Shown here piece by piece: positions 10,771 to 20,620 of a DNA stretch of 64,000 bases. The stretch's first letter is position 1. Every line of letters starts with the position of its first letter. Made by a program: the position numbers and the translations under genes. Under the pieces are notes generated by a model. The model saw nothing but the letters and a program-made list of their open reading frames with translations. It searched no databases and had not been told where the DNA came from. The stretch lies in assembly GCF_018687715.1 (NCBI RefSeq), contig NC_056765.1, forward strand, positions 12,080,001 through 12,144,000, in the 5' to 3' direction. The DNA is from Carya illinoinensis (taxonomy: Eukaryota; Streptophyta; Magnoliopsida; Fagales; Juglandaceae).

Positions 10771-11059
10771 CTTGTCTCAACGAAAATTGTTACTTGCACA
10801 TTTGTGATGCAGAGGTATTGCACTATTGCATCCATATGCCGCACTGTCACAAGGTTCATCCCCTACCATTCATCCTTTTATATTTTTTCTCTTTTCCATG
10901 ACATGACACCACACTAGATATTTTTTCGTTCATGAAGAAATACAAGATTTGTACTGATGCAAGATCATCGACATTGATTGCTTAACCACAAAAATATTAG
11001 CATCTTATGTCAAAAGATAAATGCAATTTGGATATTGTAGAACCCAGAAAACTTCTTAA

Positions 11060-11414
11060 ACTAGTCCTATCCAACTTAGGGGACAACCCCAGCCCATCTG
11101 CAATAGCAAGCATGATTTTCTTCATCTCCTCCCTCACCCTCCAGATCCACTGTCCCTCTCCCATCACAATCGAACTTTTCAAAGATGGAATCGTACAGCT
11201 TGGTGAGTGGCTCTAGGGTCGTGGTCTCATCGATGCCGAAGTGGGTCTCGATTAGCCTCATGGTCTTGAAGGCGTTGTGGAGTTTCATGCAAGAAAGGAT
11301 GTCGTCCTTGTTAAGGTCAAGAGCTGCGAAACTCTCATACACGCTCTTCTTGAACTGGGTCTTGTCGTTCATGAAGTCTCATACCGTCCATCCGTCGATC
11401 ACCACCACACCCAT
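11060..11414 (-). pseudogene. EF-hand calcium-binding protein, broken
   Basis: The minus strand carries an EF-hand protein of the small plant type. An N-terminal VVIDG.TV.DF segment is followed by KKSVYESFAALDLNKDDIL with the first loop D-x-N-x-D, then THFGID, then LYDSIFEKFDCDGRGTVDLE with a second loop D-x-D-x-R-x-T. The frame would open at an ATG at 11412-11414, but a TGA (as from CGA) interrupts it about 12 codons in. A small deletion near 11120 shifts the frame before the REEMKKIMLAIADGLG tail, which is readable in another frame. Such proteins bind Ca2+ and relay calcium signals. This copy would give no full product. I see no intron in the fragment, so a retrocopy or a naturally intronless parent are both possible. 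Confidence 0.8.
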
Positions 11415-12371
11415 CTATTCCCATCTATTATCTCTTTTTGTTGCACCTAGATACAGCCAAAGAGAAAGACCATCGAAGATGGCTACCGAACATGCAATTT
11501 TTTTTCCATACAATTTTTTTTTTTTTTTTATCTTTAAATCTAATTTTTTTAAAAAAAATTTACAATATCATTTAAAAATATTTTCTTAGTCATTAAGTAA
11601 AAAAGGGAATCAGTGGCTTTTCTTTGTGGATAAAGCATTATCCCTTTCTATTTTACCTTTTATTTTTATTTTTTAGTAAAGGACTACATTAAAAAAAAAT
11701 TTGTGAGAAATTGACTTCATTCATTCATAGGAGAAAAGTTACATCCATGACCAAATATATATAAGAAAGTTTTCATATCATAAGCTAACTATTGCATTTG
11801 GAGCTCAACCAGTACAAAAAAACCTTTTTGATAGGTATAGTCTTAATTATTGTTGTAGCTTTCTATAGACAAATCGTCTTAGTAATAGCACTATGTCTAA
11901 AATATAGACTCATACTTCACCGTCCATAGGAGGGGAGGACTTAACTTCTACGAATAAAACGTCCAAGAGATAATCTTTTTTTTTTTATTATAAACTAAAT
12001 AAAATGAAACAATAATGAAAACAGAAAGATAGATATGAAAATGATAAATTATAGTTTAGATCTATTTCGGTATACTTCGAAATCAGCCGTAAAAGTTAAA
12101 TCTGTACGACTTGATTTGGTGATCCACTATTATCTTCCCAACAATCAATCTAGGAAATATCTTGTGCTGGTCGTGCCTCACAGAAGGTGTCAGAAAGCTG
12201 TAGATTCATCTTTTCAGTCTTGAATGAAATAAAATAAATTAAGAAAAGAGAAAAGAAATGATGGGGAGAGAGAGAGAGAGAGGATAGTACTTATTCAGAT
12301 AAAAAAAGGCAATATAATCAGAACTACATTAAAATATGTGTGCTCTTTCGAAGGAAAATTTTTATCATTTT
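11415..12371. other. Intergenic DNA, no gene seen
   Basis: AT-rich with poly-T and poly-A runs and a short (GA)n near 12268-12284. No domain was recognised in any frame. Confidence 0.45.
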
Positions 12372-12557
12372 TATATGAGAAATGATATTTGCAGTCGTGG
12401 TTGTGCAAGCGGTGTGTAGTCGTTTTGAAAAAATGAATTAATATGGGACCCATATGAAAAAAAAAATTAATTTTTTAATTGTGGACCTCACTTTTTTTCA
12501 AAGCGATTGCGTGTTGTTTGTAATTCTACGACTGTATGTAGCATTGCTCTTTTTATA
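12372..12557. mobile_element. MITE, CAGTCGT family, copy 1
   Basis: Inverted ends: left GAGAAATGATATTTGCAGTCG; right, read inward, GAGCAATGCTACATACAGTCG. The interior has a TTTTGAAAAAA / TTTTTTTCAAAG pair of inverted words and an AT-rich core. Related copies lie at 16345-16520, 18607-18787 and 33255-33415. Confidence 0.65.
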
Positions 12558-13860
12558 TGTTACTAGGTAGGAGCAACGAGCAAAGCACGTTTGTCTAATT
12601 TTATGAAATGATTATTTGTAAAAAATAATATATATTTTATAAAAATTATTAATGTCACTTAATAATTTAAGGCATATTAGAGAAAATAAAAAAATTAGTT
12701 CAAAATATCATATAATCCAATACATGTTTATAACATCTATAATTTTAACAAAGATGTATACGAAAAATTTAATAAAAGTCTAACATAAACGGTAGTTCAA
12801 AATATGTGTCGTTTGATGTTTGTATTATTATTCATCAATTTATGTCATCCTGTAGACCATCAATAGAGACAACATTGAAATTCTTATTTTGCTGTTGGTT
12901 GAGTCGATCAGGGACAACATAAAGTTAAAACATAATCTTTTTATAAAATTTGTGGTATAATATTTTCTATATATAGCATATATATAAATCCTAAAATATA
13001 TTTTGAAATTGTTGGCCGAATTTACTCTTTCTTGATTAGCTCAAGGATCACGGCCTTTGTCACGTACCCATCATAGCAAGCCTACGTGTGGAATATGACT
13101 TAGCGGAAGTTACGTCCTACTACCATGGGAAAAGAAAAAACACTTTGATTAAACACACTTGTATTATATATTATATGAGATTTTTAAATTTGAAATATTC
13201 AATAATCTGAGTTAATGAAACGTATAATACACGTATATTATACTTTGGGATTTACGTCTTATGCACCTAATACATGTGTATATGTTAAGGAAATTGAGAA
13301 AAATATAATAACTAATCTTTAATTACTTATTATTATATAAACTATTAAGTATTATTATTATTGTGATTAATAAATCATATAACAACATTGAATGCTATCT
13401 CTCTCAATATTTATGTCTTCATTTTATATATATGTCAAACCGTTAAAACAAACGGTGTTAACTTTAACGGAAAAACAAGAAAAACCGTTAAAACAAGATT
13501 TTCCGTTTCATACACACTTTTTATATATAGAAGATATATTATATATATTTTTAAATATTTTTATTTTTTCTTATTAAATATGTAATATATAAATGATGAG
13601 TAAAAAAATTTAATTAATTTAAAAAAAATAATAAAATAATAAAAATAAATATGATATATGGTGCTCGAGAATGATTATTATAACTTTTTAAACTTTTAAG
13701 ACTAAAATTTCAAAAAAATTTTTGCTTTTGAAATCAGAGAAGCATGGAGCGGGAACTCACGAGGGAGAAGAAACGTTCAACGAATCAGAGATGGCTAGAG
13801 GCTAGAGCCGAAAATCACGATGGCGGCCATGGCCAATAGCGGCGAAAAATTTGTAAAGGT
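12558..13860. other. Intergenic DNA, no gene seen
   Basis: AT-rich. Around 13440-13510 there is a cluster of AAACCGTTAAAACAA-like words in both orientations. At 13735-13860 a GC-richer patch has no recognised frame. Confidence 0.4.
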
Positions 13861-13869
13861 GCGAGGCTG

Positions 13870-14215
13870 ACAGGAGTAAAATGGCCTGGTAAAATTCACC
13901 AGTATTTGTCGTATTGAGAAGTCTAGCTTGATCATAATATTCTTTTAATTTCGTTTTGAATATTAATGAAATTGCAAAGAGCGATAGGACATAGATGAGC
14001 CATCCAATAATTTTGAGAAATGATAGAACAAGAATGGTAACCCCAATATAAAATGTCGTATTTGTGACGAATGTGCCACAGCAACTTTAGTTGTTACCAT
14101 ATACTTGGGATTAATGAGCCAACCAACGAAGAAAGAAGCAAATGCAAAAATAACATTGCCGTGTTCAGAAAATGGAAGCCTGTGGGAAAAGCCTTTAATT
14201 AAGGATTTTCCATCT
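13870..14215 (-). pseudogene. Possible membrane-protein relic, unrecognised
   Basis: On the minus strand two overlapping frames read as hydrophobic protein. The first holds GNVIFAFASFFVGWLINPKY. The second, after a frameshift near 14050, holds a 20-odd residue hydrophobic stretch ending in LIYVLSLFAISLIF, then a charged KTKLKEYYDQARLL segment. This pattern looks like decayed transmembrane coding sequence rather than random AT-rich DNA. I do not recognise the family. The start of this block overlaps the local duplication shared with 3000-3480. Confidence 0.3.
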
Positions 14216-14334
14216 ACAGTGGATGCATTTGATTAAAACCACATGTATATATAGCCTTGTTCTGGCTTGTAGAACGGGGGACTAGGTTCAGTGAGGGGAA
14301 CACCCTGAACAGTAGTTTATGGTATTTTTGCTGA

Positions 14335-14745
14335 AGATAAAAGCTTATATGCTGTCTATAGTTGACTGTTAGAATGTACCACTAAGTAATTTTTTTATTT
14401 TTTTTTAACTTAGCGATTAAAGAAATAATTTTAAGTATATTGATGTATTTTTTTATTTTTTAAAAATATTTAAATATATTAAAAAAATATAAAAATAATA
14501 AAAAATAATAAAAAACTATAAAAACAATTAATGTTACAAACAAACGGTGCTACTTAGACGACAGAGTAGCATCGGGAAAAGCTTGTATGCTACTTATGTT
14601 TGACTGCGCTAGTTGACTGTTGGTGAAAATTTTTATTTTTTATTATATAATAATTAAGGAAATGATTTAAGTTTATTAGTGTATTTTTTATTTTTTAAAA
14701 ATATTTAAATATATTAAAAAATATGAAAAAAAAAAAAATGCCTTG
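14335..14745 (+). repeat. Two related AT-rich units
   Basis: Each unit contains TAGTTGACTGTT(A/G)G, an AT-rich run with TTTTTTATTTTTTAAAAATATTTAAATATATT, and a poly-A-like end. The second begins after GGGAAAAGCTTGTATGCTA near 14575. They look like tandem or nested copies of a short non-autonomous element. Confidence 0.5.
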
Positions 14746-15183
14746 GCGTGTCACGCGGTAAACGCTGGCCAGCACATAGCCCAGCTCGCACCGCTCTTCG
14801 TGGAATGTTACTACTTTGTCTTTGCCTATCGTTAATAGCCACGTAGGACGATGGTTCACACTTCAAATCGCGATCGACGAAAACTTCAAATCACGATCGA
14901 CACAAATATGGTGACGCTATGTTCAACGCTTGGTGCCACGTTTGCCAAGGCAATAATTGATGTCATAAAATGATACCAAGTCAAAAAAATGATGTCATAA
15001 AATGGTCCGTGGTGCCAACGCAATAAATTATGATTTAAAAGCACTCGTAATTTTATTTAATTTGTTTGATTATCTTATAATAAAAATAATTTTATAATTT
15101 AAATTTAAAAATAATCATGTATAATAAATTATTTATAATAAAAATATTTATTTATGAGAAGAATAGATTTATTTTAATAATAA
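14746..15183. other. Intergenic DNA, no gene seen
   Basis: A short GC-richer patch (14740-14960) contains two copies of an ATCACGATCGAC(G/A)-like word. No frame resembles a known protein. AT-rich beyond. Confidence 0.4.
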
Positions 15184-15321
15184 ATAATTGATAAAATATA
15201 AATAATTTTTATATAATAAAAACACGTTAAATCAAATCAATTTATAAAATTTATAATTGATAAAATATAAATAATTTTTATATAATAAAAACACGTTAAA
15301 TCAAATCAATTTATAAAATTT
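15184..15321 (+). repeat. Perfect 69-bp tandem duplication
   Basis: Positions 15184-15252 and 15253-15321 are identical. Each starts ATAATTGATAAAATATAAAT and ends TTTATAAAATTT. The identity points to a recent slippage or repair duplication. Confidence 0.9.
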
Positions 15322-16344
15322 CTCTTAACTACAACGCAATGGTACTTCGGAAATTCAGAATCGAGCAGCATCAAGATGACCGATGCTTTCCTGCCCTACA
15401 CGTGTAAGACGAACCCGAAACATATCATGTCAGTCGTTGATCACTTTATTGGCAAATGCGCTAGTGTCTTAAGAGAGAAGAAAGCATAAAGAAAACTTCA
15501 ATCTTTACCCAGCTGTTGATATTTTTTCTCGAAATATTTGATTAAAGAAGAAAAAAAAAAAGACTATAAATATTGAGCATCGGTTTGGTATTCAAATTCT
15601 GTAGAATTATATAGAATAAGAGAAATACTTTATATCTAAAAAGATTACATAAAAATAAATATATAAATTGATATAATATATCAGATTATAAAATTATTTT
15701 ATTATAAAATAAATATAACAAATTCTATAAAACCACATCATTTTAAATATTTATTTTTGTGTATATAGAAATTCTCAAATAATATGAATAAAAATGTAGA
15801 ATTTTGATTATATGGTGATGCCCTCGTGAAGGTATTTGAACAACAAATTGGTGATGCGAGAAAGGGAATTTCAAGTGTGTTCATTGTGTACAAATAATTC
15901 CTATTTATAGATCATGAGATATTGGTTAGCAAATGACACAGTTTAATTCTAATATTCTTGTGTTATTAGAATTAAAAGATCTAGATATAATATCATACTA
16001 TTTAATGAGTATTTAGTATTGTTAACAAACTAATGCAGACAATAATAAATATTAAAATATATTTATAAGTCAATTTATTAACATATCAAAATACAACCTA
16101 TTAAAAAGACAATTTGTTAAAACATTGTATCAAAATACATTTTGTGGGGACATAAATGAACATCTAGGAGGATAGCATTATCAAATTAGTTGATACGTTA
16201 CGTAGAATTATACGAGTGGTTTCGTTCACACGTGCCCATGTCAGCGAGGAGGCTATCAAGATTCAAAGCTCGATATTGCAATACTCGAATCCTTATTGGC
16301 TGATTGACTCTATTTAGATCTGAGAAACTATCTTTTTGGGATTA
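15322..16344. other. Intergenic DNA, no gene seen
   Basis: AT-rich, with no frame over about 60 codons that resembles a protein and no clear element ends. Confidence 0.4.
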
Positions 16345-16520
16345 AACAATGTTACGTATAGTCGTAGAATACACAAATATCATATAATAGCTTTGAAAAA
16401 AAGTTAGGTACACTGTTAAAAAAATTAATTTCTTTTTATATAAGTTCCGTATTTATTTATTTTTTTCAAAATGATTAGTCGGTGCATGCGTACTCACGAC
16501 TGTAATTATCATTTATATTA
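16345..16520. mobile_element. MITE, CAGTCGT family, copy 2
   Basis: Left end AATGTTACGTATAGTCGTAG; right end, read inward, AATGATAATTACAGTCGTGAG. The internal TTTGAAAAAAAGT and TTTTTTTCAAAAT words are inverted, as in copy 1. Confidence 0.6.
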
Positions 16521-16690
16521 CAGAATAACATACTTTTCTTTGGTCTTTGATCTGTGTATTTAGTAGGTTGAGTTTGGACTTATGCTAGCCTATTTCTTGC
16601 TTGCATTTTATTAACTTGTAAATTATCAAATAGTGCCTTGACTTAAATTTCTTAGCGTTCGTTAGAGTCAAGAGTTGTTTGTATTTTTAA

Positions 16691-17340
16691 AATTATAAAA
16701 TAAGTAGGTATAGAATTTCTTGGATCAGGACATCTGTAATCTATCCTGTGTTGCATGTCTTAAACAGAACAATTGAGTGCGGTACTCTGCTGTCCTTGGT
16801 GCGTTTTGTGAAAGCGTGGGCTCATTAATTCAATAAGAAGCTTAACTAACTCTATCTCTGTTTTTCCTATTTTTGATGAGTTACTTCTGGGCTCAGCTTT
16901 GTTTGAAAAACCCCCCCGACTAAATTCTATCATTGCAAAGTGGTGGAATCATCTTCTAAAATTCATCAGCAAGGCGAAAAGAGGGACGAAACCGTGATTT
17001 ACAAATGCACATGGGGGTAAAATGGGAAGAATAATGTCATACCAAAAAACACTATTGCTTTTCACATTGGGACTATTATATTTAAGAAGATATATATCAA
17101 TGATAAATACACCTCCAACTACACGTGTGACCCGTAAAAAAGAAGATGGCGGCACAATGTACCTAGAGGATCTTCAATGCCTAAGTCAGAAAAGTGATGA
17201 CGAATTGTATTTATGAATGAATTTTATGTGTTATCTTTAAATGTTATTTATAAGCACATGAATTCGGTGATGAATATTAGGAACATACTAACTGCCAGAG
17301 TTGATCCTTTATTACTTTAGAAAAATTTTCTTGCAAGCAG
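16691..17340. other. Intergenic DNA, no gene seen
   Basis: Short frames exist on both strands near 16949-17216 but carry no recognisable domain. A run of C follows a poly-A word near 16907-16917. Confidence 0.4.
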
Positions 17341-17520
17341 AGTTCGTGCACCAATTCGTGCACCGATATTGATATGTAAGTCATATGTTAAACGAAACGA
17401 TGTAAATTGAAGACGAAAATAATTTTTATGAGATAGAAGATTTTCTTCTTCTCTTAAATTTTTTTTTATATATTTTTTAAAATAAAACAAATCATCGGTG
17501 CGCGAATTAGTATACGAACT
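17341..17520. mobile_element. MITE with about 27-bp terminal inverted repeats
   Basis: Left end AGTTCGTGCACCAATTCGTG, then CACCGAT. The right end read inward is AGTTCGTATACTAATTCGCG, then CACCGAT, with about 22 of 27 matches. The 180-bp body is AT-rich and non-coding. No clear target duplication was found. Confidence 0.65.
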
Positions 17521-17846
17521 TGTTTGTACCTAGCAAAACTCATAGTATATTATTATTAATATTGATAATCCGTAAAATTAAAAAAAATATACTGAAACCA
17601 AAAAAGTAAAAGTTGTGGTTTCGGTAGTGAATCGGTCTTGTATTGGTTCTTAAATTTTCAAAATTGATGTATATTAATTCAATTCTAAAAAATATACAAT
17701 ATTTAAAAATAGCAAAACTGTAACTAGGACATTTCCGCCACTGCTTATATATATAACACAAATAATTTGTTCTATATATGGCAAGCGGATTGAAATTTCC
17801 GCCACTACTTAATTTAAAGTTTATATATACCAATATAAAAATTTTA
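17521..17846. other. Intergenic DNA, no gene seen
   Basis: AT-rich. The words TTTCCGCCACT(G/A)CTTA occur twice, near 17730 and 17800. No coding signal. Confidence 0.35.
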
Positions 17847-17984
17847 TATGCAGTTACTTTTATGTATTTTTTATATACTTAATTAATGTGATTAGCTACA
17901 ATATTTTTTTATATAAAATAACTGTTTTAGCCAATCACATCAATGAAGTGCATAAAGAATACGCAAAAATGATTGTATATAACA
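17847..17984. mobile_element. Fold-back MITE
   Basis: A long imperfect hairpin. The left arm ATATGCAGTTACTTTTATGT...AATGTGATTAGCTA pairs with the right arm that ends TAGCCAATCACAT...GATTGTATAT. The arms are about 54 bp and about three quarters identical, with a short AT-rich loop. Confidence 0.65.
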
Positions 17985-18606
17985 GAACTATTTTAAATAT
18001 TGTAACTAGCAAAAATACGTAACTACATTTTTACTATTTTTAATTGTGATTAAATATAATTGATCATGATTAAAAATATATTACATGTCAAAATACATGA
18101 AATGAAAAATATATTAAAAATATTTTTTAACATGTCAAAATACATGAAATGAAAAAGAGTATTCCTAAAACAAAAACTCAAATAATTTCCTGATCAATTC
18201 AATTTCAGTTTGGAATATTGTTAGAGGTATTGCAAATAAAAGTAGACTTCTCCATTTAAAACATTTTCAAAGTGTAAAAATTACCTTTCATTGCCTTATT
18301 ACCTTTCATTGCCTTCAAAAAAAAAAAAAAAAAGAAGCTAACTCCCACCTGTCGAGAGCTGTGTTTTTCCCGTTTCTTCTCAAATAAAGAGCATGGTGGT
18401 AAATTTTGGATATTCTGGCTTACCTTGTTTTTTGTTTTTTGACCAAAATTTCTCAAAATCTAATTCAAATACTTCAAGAGAATTTTGGTGTTGAAGTGTG
18501 AGCGAGTTAGGTGTATTAGTAGACTTTTCCGTCTCCATCATGGACGTTGACTGTTTAAATCGAGCCACTTAAATCTTAGACTCTCGTGTAATTGTTAAAA
18601 TTTGTT
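17985..18606. other. Intergenic DNA, no gene seen
   Basis: AT-rich. A short direct repeat of ACATGTCAAAATACATGAAATGAAAAA occurs at about 18084 and 18130, and TTACCTTTCATTGCCTT occurs twice near 18283-18315. Confidence 0.4.
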
Positions 18607-18787
18607 GAGAAATAATTCTTTCAGTCGTCGTGAATATGAGCGTGCGGTGCAATCATTTAAAATAAATAAATAAATATAAAATTTATATAAAAAAATTAAT
18701 TTTTTAATAATAAATTCTATTATTTTTTAAAATGACTGCACAATCTTTACACATTTTATAATTAGAAGTAGCATTATTTAAATTTAT
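18607..18787. mobile_element. MITE, CAGTCGT family, copy 3 (diverged)
   Basis: The left end GAGAAATAATTCTTTCAGTCG resembles copy 1. The right end carries AGTAGCATTATTT, the complement of the family end. It is more diverged than copies 1 and 2. Confidence 0.45.
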
Positions 18788-19029
18788 TCTATTTTCTACT
18801 TGTGATCACCAATCTTAAAATATCTATTTTAGCACGACAAGTTCCATTACGTGACATATGGACAAAGTGCCTTAGAACTTAAGCCAGTTTCCCTTATTGA
18901 TCATTGATGGTCAACATTGCAAAAAGGAAGTGCAATGACAGGGCAACATGTTCACTGCGGAAACTATTTGTTACCTTCTTATCCGTAAGCACTGCATGTC
19001 ATATAACTTTGTAAATTAGCATTAACGAA
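18788..19029. other. Short intergenic stretch
   Basis: No gene or repeat recognised. Confidence 0.3.
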
Positions 19030-19220
19030 TAGGGCTGTGCAAATTTCCGAGATTTCCGACTCCGTTCCGAATTCCGCTCCGAATTTGACTCCGACGGAAT
19101 CGGAGTTCTCGGAATTCGGAGTCGGAGTCGGAGTCCGGAGGCCTTGTTGACTCCGAATTCCGACTCCGAACTCCGACTATTTATACCTTATATATTATAT
19201 ATTGTATTATGAATATTACG

Positions 19221-19290
19221 TAGTCAGGTAGCTCAATGGTTGAGGCTCGGTTTTGTTTCTCCGGATCCTGTGTTCGAATCCCCTCATGCA
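19221..19290 (+). other. tRNA-like segment with A-box and B-box (SINE-head type)
   Basis: TAGCTCAATGGTTGAGG (19229-19245) resembles a pol III A box, and TGTTCGAATCC (19271-19281) resembles a B box, at normal tRNA spacing. The D arm pairs only weakly, the T stem does not pair well and no proper acceptor stem closes, so it is unlikely to be a working tRNA. It resembles the tRNA-derived head of a plant SINE. Confidence 0.45.
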
Positions 19291-19394
19291 CCATTACACA
19301 TTTTGCAACTATTTTTTTTAGGAAAACCTTAAACGACGCCGTTTTTGGATCCAAATCGGCAATCCCAAACACCAGCCGGCAGCCGGATGCATCA

Positions 19395-19660
19395 TCGCTC
19401 TCCTCCGTAGAGCAAAATGCGAGTCTCGAAGCCACAAAGCACTACAGAGGGGTTCGACGAAGGCCTTGGGGAAAGTACCCGGCGGAGATCCGAGACCCTA
19501 ACCGGCGCAGATCTCGTGTATGGCTCGGGACCTTCGACATAGCTATAGAAGCGATCCTCAACTTCCCACTCGAGGTCGGGAACTCGGATACAACCCCGGA
19601 GTCTGGCGAGAGAAAACGACGTCGTGAGGAGGAGGAAGTGAAGGTAGCGGTCGTCAAGAT
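19395..19660 (+). pseudogene. ERF/AP2 transcription-factor fragment with internal deletion
   Basis: The frame gives [20 protein letters not shown], then [19 protein letters not shown], the first two thirds of an AP2/ERF DNA-binding domain with the conserved [10 protein letters not shown] and WLGTFD motifs. It then jumps directly to ILNFPLEVG, the end of the domain. About 16-17 residues (the amphipathic helix region) are missing without breaking the frame. Downstream, [12 protein letters not shown] resembles the basic region of group IX/ERF5-like proteins. The frame then runs into the element's TCGGAGTC repeats and loses all similarity. The ATG at 19236 lies in the tRNA-like segment and is not a credible host start. 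An intact protein would bind GCC-box promoters; this one should not, lacking much of the domain. Confidence 0.8.
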
Positions 19661-19900
19661 TCAAGAAGGAGAGGTCGACGGAATCGAAGGATACGACCGG
19701 TACTTCTTCCACGGATGTCCCATTTCCGATTGGAAGCCATCCGAATTCCGATCGGAGTTCCTAACTCCGAACTCCGATCGGAGTCGAACTCCGACTCCTC
19801 GTCGGAGTCGGAGTCGGAGTGAACTTCCGGTTCCGACTCCAGTCGGAGGTCGGAAATGGCAATTCCGACTCCGTCGGAGTCGGAGCCCAGGAATAACGAA

Positions 19901-20348
19901 GGACTGTAAAATTTTTTTACCATAATATTTATTTGAGTCTCTACACATGATTTTGTAAATACCCAAAAATAGTATTTGTAGAAAATGAAAATTCATCACA
20001 TCTTATTTTCTTTTCAAATATATTTAAATATAAATACTTTTAAATTTTAAACCCTTAATTTTTTTATATAATTATTTTAACTTTATCATATTTTAAATAA
20101 AATATAAAATATAAAATACAATTTAACATTTTTAAATTTTTAATCAAAAATAATATTAAAAAATTATATTACAAACTTAAAAATCATTTAAAATGTATCA
20201 CATCAGTAGCTATGACCAGAAATGTCAATCTAGGATGACAGCTAGCATTACTCTGTTCGAGAGGTTTGTAACCCTCGGCTTGCCGATGGGATCACTTACA
20301 TTTGTCATATCGAACCACGGATACCTCACCATCTGTGGTGGTATCATG
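19901..20348. other. AT-rich 3' flank of the TNL gene
   Basis: Strongly AT-rich to about 20190, then ordinary sequence. On the minus strand this is downstream of the TNL stop and would include its 3' UTR. I cannot place a polyadenylation site with confidence. Confidence 0.4.
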
Positions 20349-20620
20349 TTAAGGGACTTTACCATCTATAGCAACAAGGCCTTCAAAGACCACACCATCC
20401 ATAGCAGCAATATCAGCTTCAAAGACCTCATCAATGCGTAGCAACATGGCCTTCAAAGACCACACCATTTGTAGCAGCATCAGCTTCAAAGATCTCATCA
20501 TTTGTACTAATATCATTTTCACAAACCTTACTATCAATGGAAAAACCTGATTCAGAGACCTCATCAACTACAAAGGCATCATCCTCAGATACCCTATCAG
20601 TAACAGTATCAGAACAGATA
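20349..20620 (-). repeat. 33-bp (11-residue) acidic tandem repeat, plus ~66-bp higher-order copy
   Basis: On the minus strand the TNL tail is built of 11-residue units such as DEVSESGFSID, SKVCENDISTN and DEIFEADAATN, followed by GVVFEGHVAT. Past the stop codon two more units, DEVFEADIAAM and DGVVFEGLVAI, are readable in a neighbouring frame, down to a TAA near 20349. At DNA level the last four units form two ~66-bp copies (about 20371-20435 and 20436-20503). Confidence 0.75.

Larger units (their letters stand above)
14165..16690. repeat. Second copy of the 3000-3480 segment, expanded by insertions
   Basis: The block AAGGATTTTCCATCTACAGT is at about 14203. The next shared blocks (CTTTTCTTTGGTCTTTGATC, CTTGCTTGCATTTTATT, TTTCTTAGCGTTC) appear only from 16533 on. 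Between them are AT-rich tandem units, a 69-bp tandem duplication and a MITE, which were probably inserted after the duplication. Confidence 0.55.
19030..19892. mobile_element. Pack-type non-autonomous element with captured gene fragment
   Basis: About 860 bp. Both ends are dense in TCCGACTCCGA / TCGGAGTCGGA words in opposing orientation (19050-19180 and 19738-19885), while the centre holds an ERF gene fragment and a tRNA-like segment. The left end is TAGGGCTGTGC, a start typical of many plant hAT elements; the right end read inward contains TGGGCTCCG. Flanking 8-mers TTAACGAA (19022-19029) and ATAACGAA (19893-19900) match at 7 of 8 positions, consistent with a slightly decayed hAT target duplication. 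There is no transposase. Confidence 0.6.

Noticed and set aside
10530..10859. Ser-Leu-rich minus-strand frame
   Set aside because: Produced by the (GA)n microsatellite.
19221..19290. Functional tRNA gene
   Set aside because: A and B boxes are present, but T-stem and acceptor-stem pairing is poor.
19236..19925. 229-codon frame read as a complete ERF gene
   Set aside because: It starts in a tRNA-like segment, lacks part of the AP2 domain and ends in transposon repeats.
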